Assembly: GCF_012933445.1 (NCBI RefSeq)
Contig: NZ_JABBNC010000045.1
Span: forward strand, 1-64,000
Source of the DNA: Actinoplanes sp. TBRC 11911
GTDB taxonomy: Bacteria > Actinomycetota > Actinomycetes > Mycobacteriales > Micromonosporaceae
Reading direction: 5' to 3'
Length of the DNA: 64,000 nt
Under the pieces are notes generated by a model, which saw only the letters and a program-made list of their open reading frames with translations, was not told where the DNA came from and searched no databases. Shown one piece after another: positions 62,384 to 64,000 of this stretch; position 1 is the stretch's first letter; each line of letters starts with the position of its first letter. Both the position numbers and the translations under genes were made by a program.

Positions 62384-62841
62384 GTTGAATCCTCACGTCC
62401 CAGACTGTGCGGTTCATACGGTCCCACCTATTAGACCGCCTCGAACGATCATGCGCTAGGTATCCAGGCTTAGCGAACGTGCCCATTTATCACTGTCAGG
62501 AACTTGACGATGACTACGCGCATCAATGTCAGACAGTTAACTGACGTTAGAGACGCTCTCTTTAGCATGCCGGCCCGCACCACCCGGCTCCGGCGCCCAA
62601 GACCATCGATCACCTGCGGAAACGGACGATCGAGGGACTCATTGGACCGGACATGACGCAGCGTCGATATGGTGCACACGGTGCGCTCGGGGGATAAGTG
62701 TGCCAACTTTGCGGCGCCGAGGGCCGTGCCCGACCTGACCGCAAACGCCCGAACGTCGCACTGTCTGTGTGGGCACCAGTTGACAACTGACGATGCCCCT
62801 GTCCAACCGATTTAGCTCAATCAGGAGATAAAGAAAGTCCC
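62384..62841. other. 458-bp AT-richer spacer
   Basis: No gene is supported. The part 62450-62580 is AT-richer than the window and holds the perfect palindrome CAGTTAACTG (62534-62543), with TCAG/CTGA around it. A short tRNA-like 5' word (GATTTAGCTCAATCAGGAG) sits near 62808-62827 but has no downstream arms. It probably holds the promoter of the HTH-hydratase operon. Confidence 0.5.

Positions 62842-64000
<1,159 letters not shown>

Noticed and set aside
62470..62706. 78-codon minus-strand frame in the AT-richer spacer
   Set aside because: No ribosome site, no recognisable fold, and its composition does not follow the codon pattern of the neighbours.
62808..62830. tRNA-like 5' segment GATTTAGCTCAATCAGGAG
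   Set aside because: It resembles the acceptor/D-arm start of a tRNA, but no anticodon or T arm follows and the ABC-F coding region begins at once.

Overview
The window is 64 kb of high-GC actinobacterial chromosome. Gene content points to an Actinoplanes/Micromonospora-type organism (family Micromonosporaceae). This rests on GTG/TTG starts, many 4-nt start/stop overlaps, a fabG-inhA-hemH order as in mycobacteria, actinobacterial families (DUF3097, DUF2630, AcnR, TIGR04222, TIGR03086), and a MurD-type ligase divergent from a MurL-like epimerase. The genus is an inference. Nothing looks like a phage, plasmid, IS element or CRISPR array, and I recognise no rRNA or tRNA.

Layout. 1-492 is repeat-rich and gene-free. 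493-4884 (minus) is an amino-sugar regulon: RpiR regulator, then NgcE/F/G-like ABC importer, with a TTTAC-N7-GTAAA palindrome upstream. 4938-6593 has no gene but holds an exact 62-bp tandem array of about ten units. 6594-9775 holds the MurD-like ligase and MurL-like epimerase, back to back, with a small cupin coupled to the latter. 9858-24797 is housekeeping and accessory: globin/ferredoxin-reductase flavoprotein, MalY/PatB aminotransferase, GNAT, SpoU methyltransferase, RibD-like reductase, SPFH/NfeD pair, serine hydrolase, DMT exporter with divergent MocR, DUF3097, two NUDIX genes, L,D-transpeptidase. 24824-28164 (minus) is fabG-inhA-hemH-HAD. 28253-30096 is a NarL-type two-component system.

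31055-31484 looks like a small stand-alone transcript: perfect palindrome, 17-codon leader ORF with its ribosome site in a hairpin, 29-residue membrane peptide, strong terminator. 31488-34500 is MoxR/DUF58/VWA. 35008-36890 is a PH-domain pair. 37292-43539 carries a PfkB kinase, Xaa-Pro aminopeptidase, methyltransferase, a pullulanase broken by frameshift and apparent deletion, and an NTF2-like protein. 43630-48332 is a fused GT4 glycosyltransferase and aconitase. 48449-53788 has a LuxR regulator lacking an AAA module, DUF2630, RIO kinase, a HAD protein without its nucleophile Asp, and AcnR. A 22-bp element is shared (19/22) by the aconitase and acnR upstream regions, linking the two loci across 5 kb.

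53854-56136 is the most interesting unit: a membrane protein with a four-Cys, Gly-rich C-terminal tail, a DUF692 (MNIO) iron oxidase and a SCO6045-like partner, all translationally coupled. It is a candidate RiPP-type Cys-modifying system. The rest has an NTF2/XRE divergent pair with palindromic half-sites, SDR, TIGR03086, ABC exporter, enoyl-CoA hydratase with coupled HTH protein, and the 3' part of an ABC-F gene running off the end.
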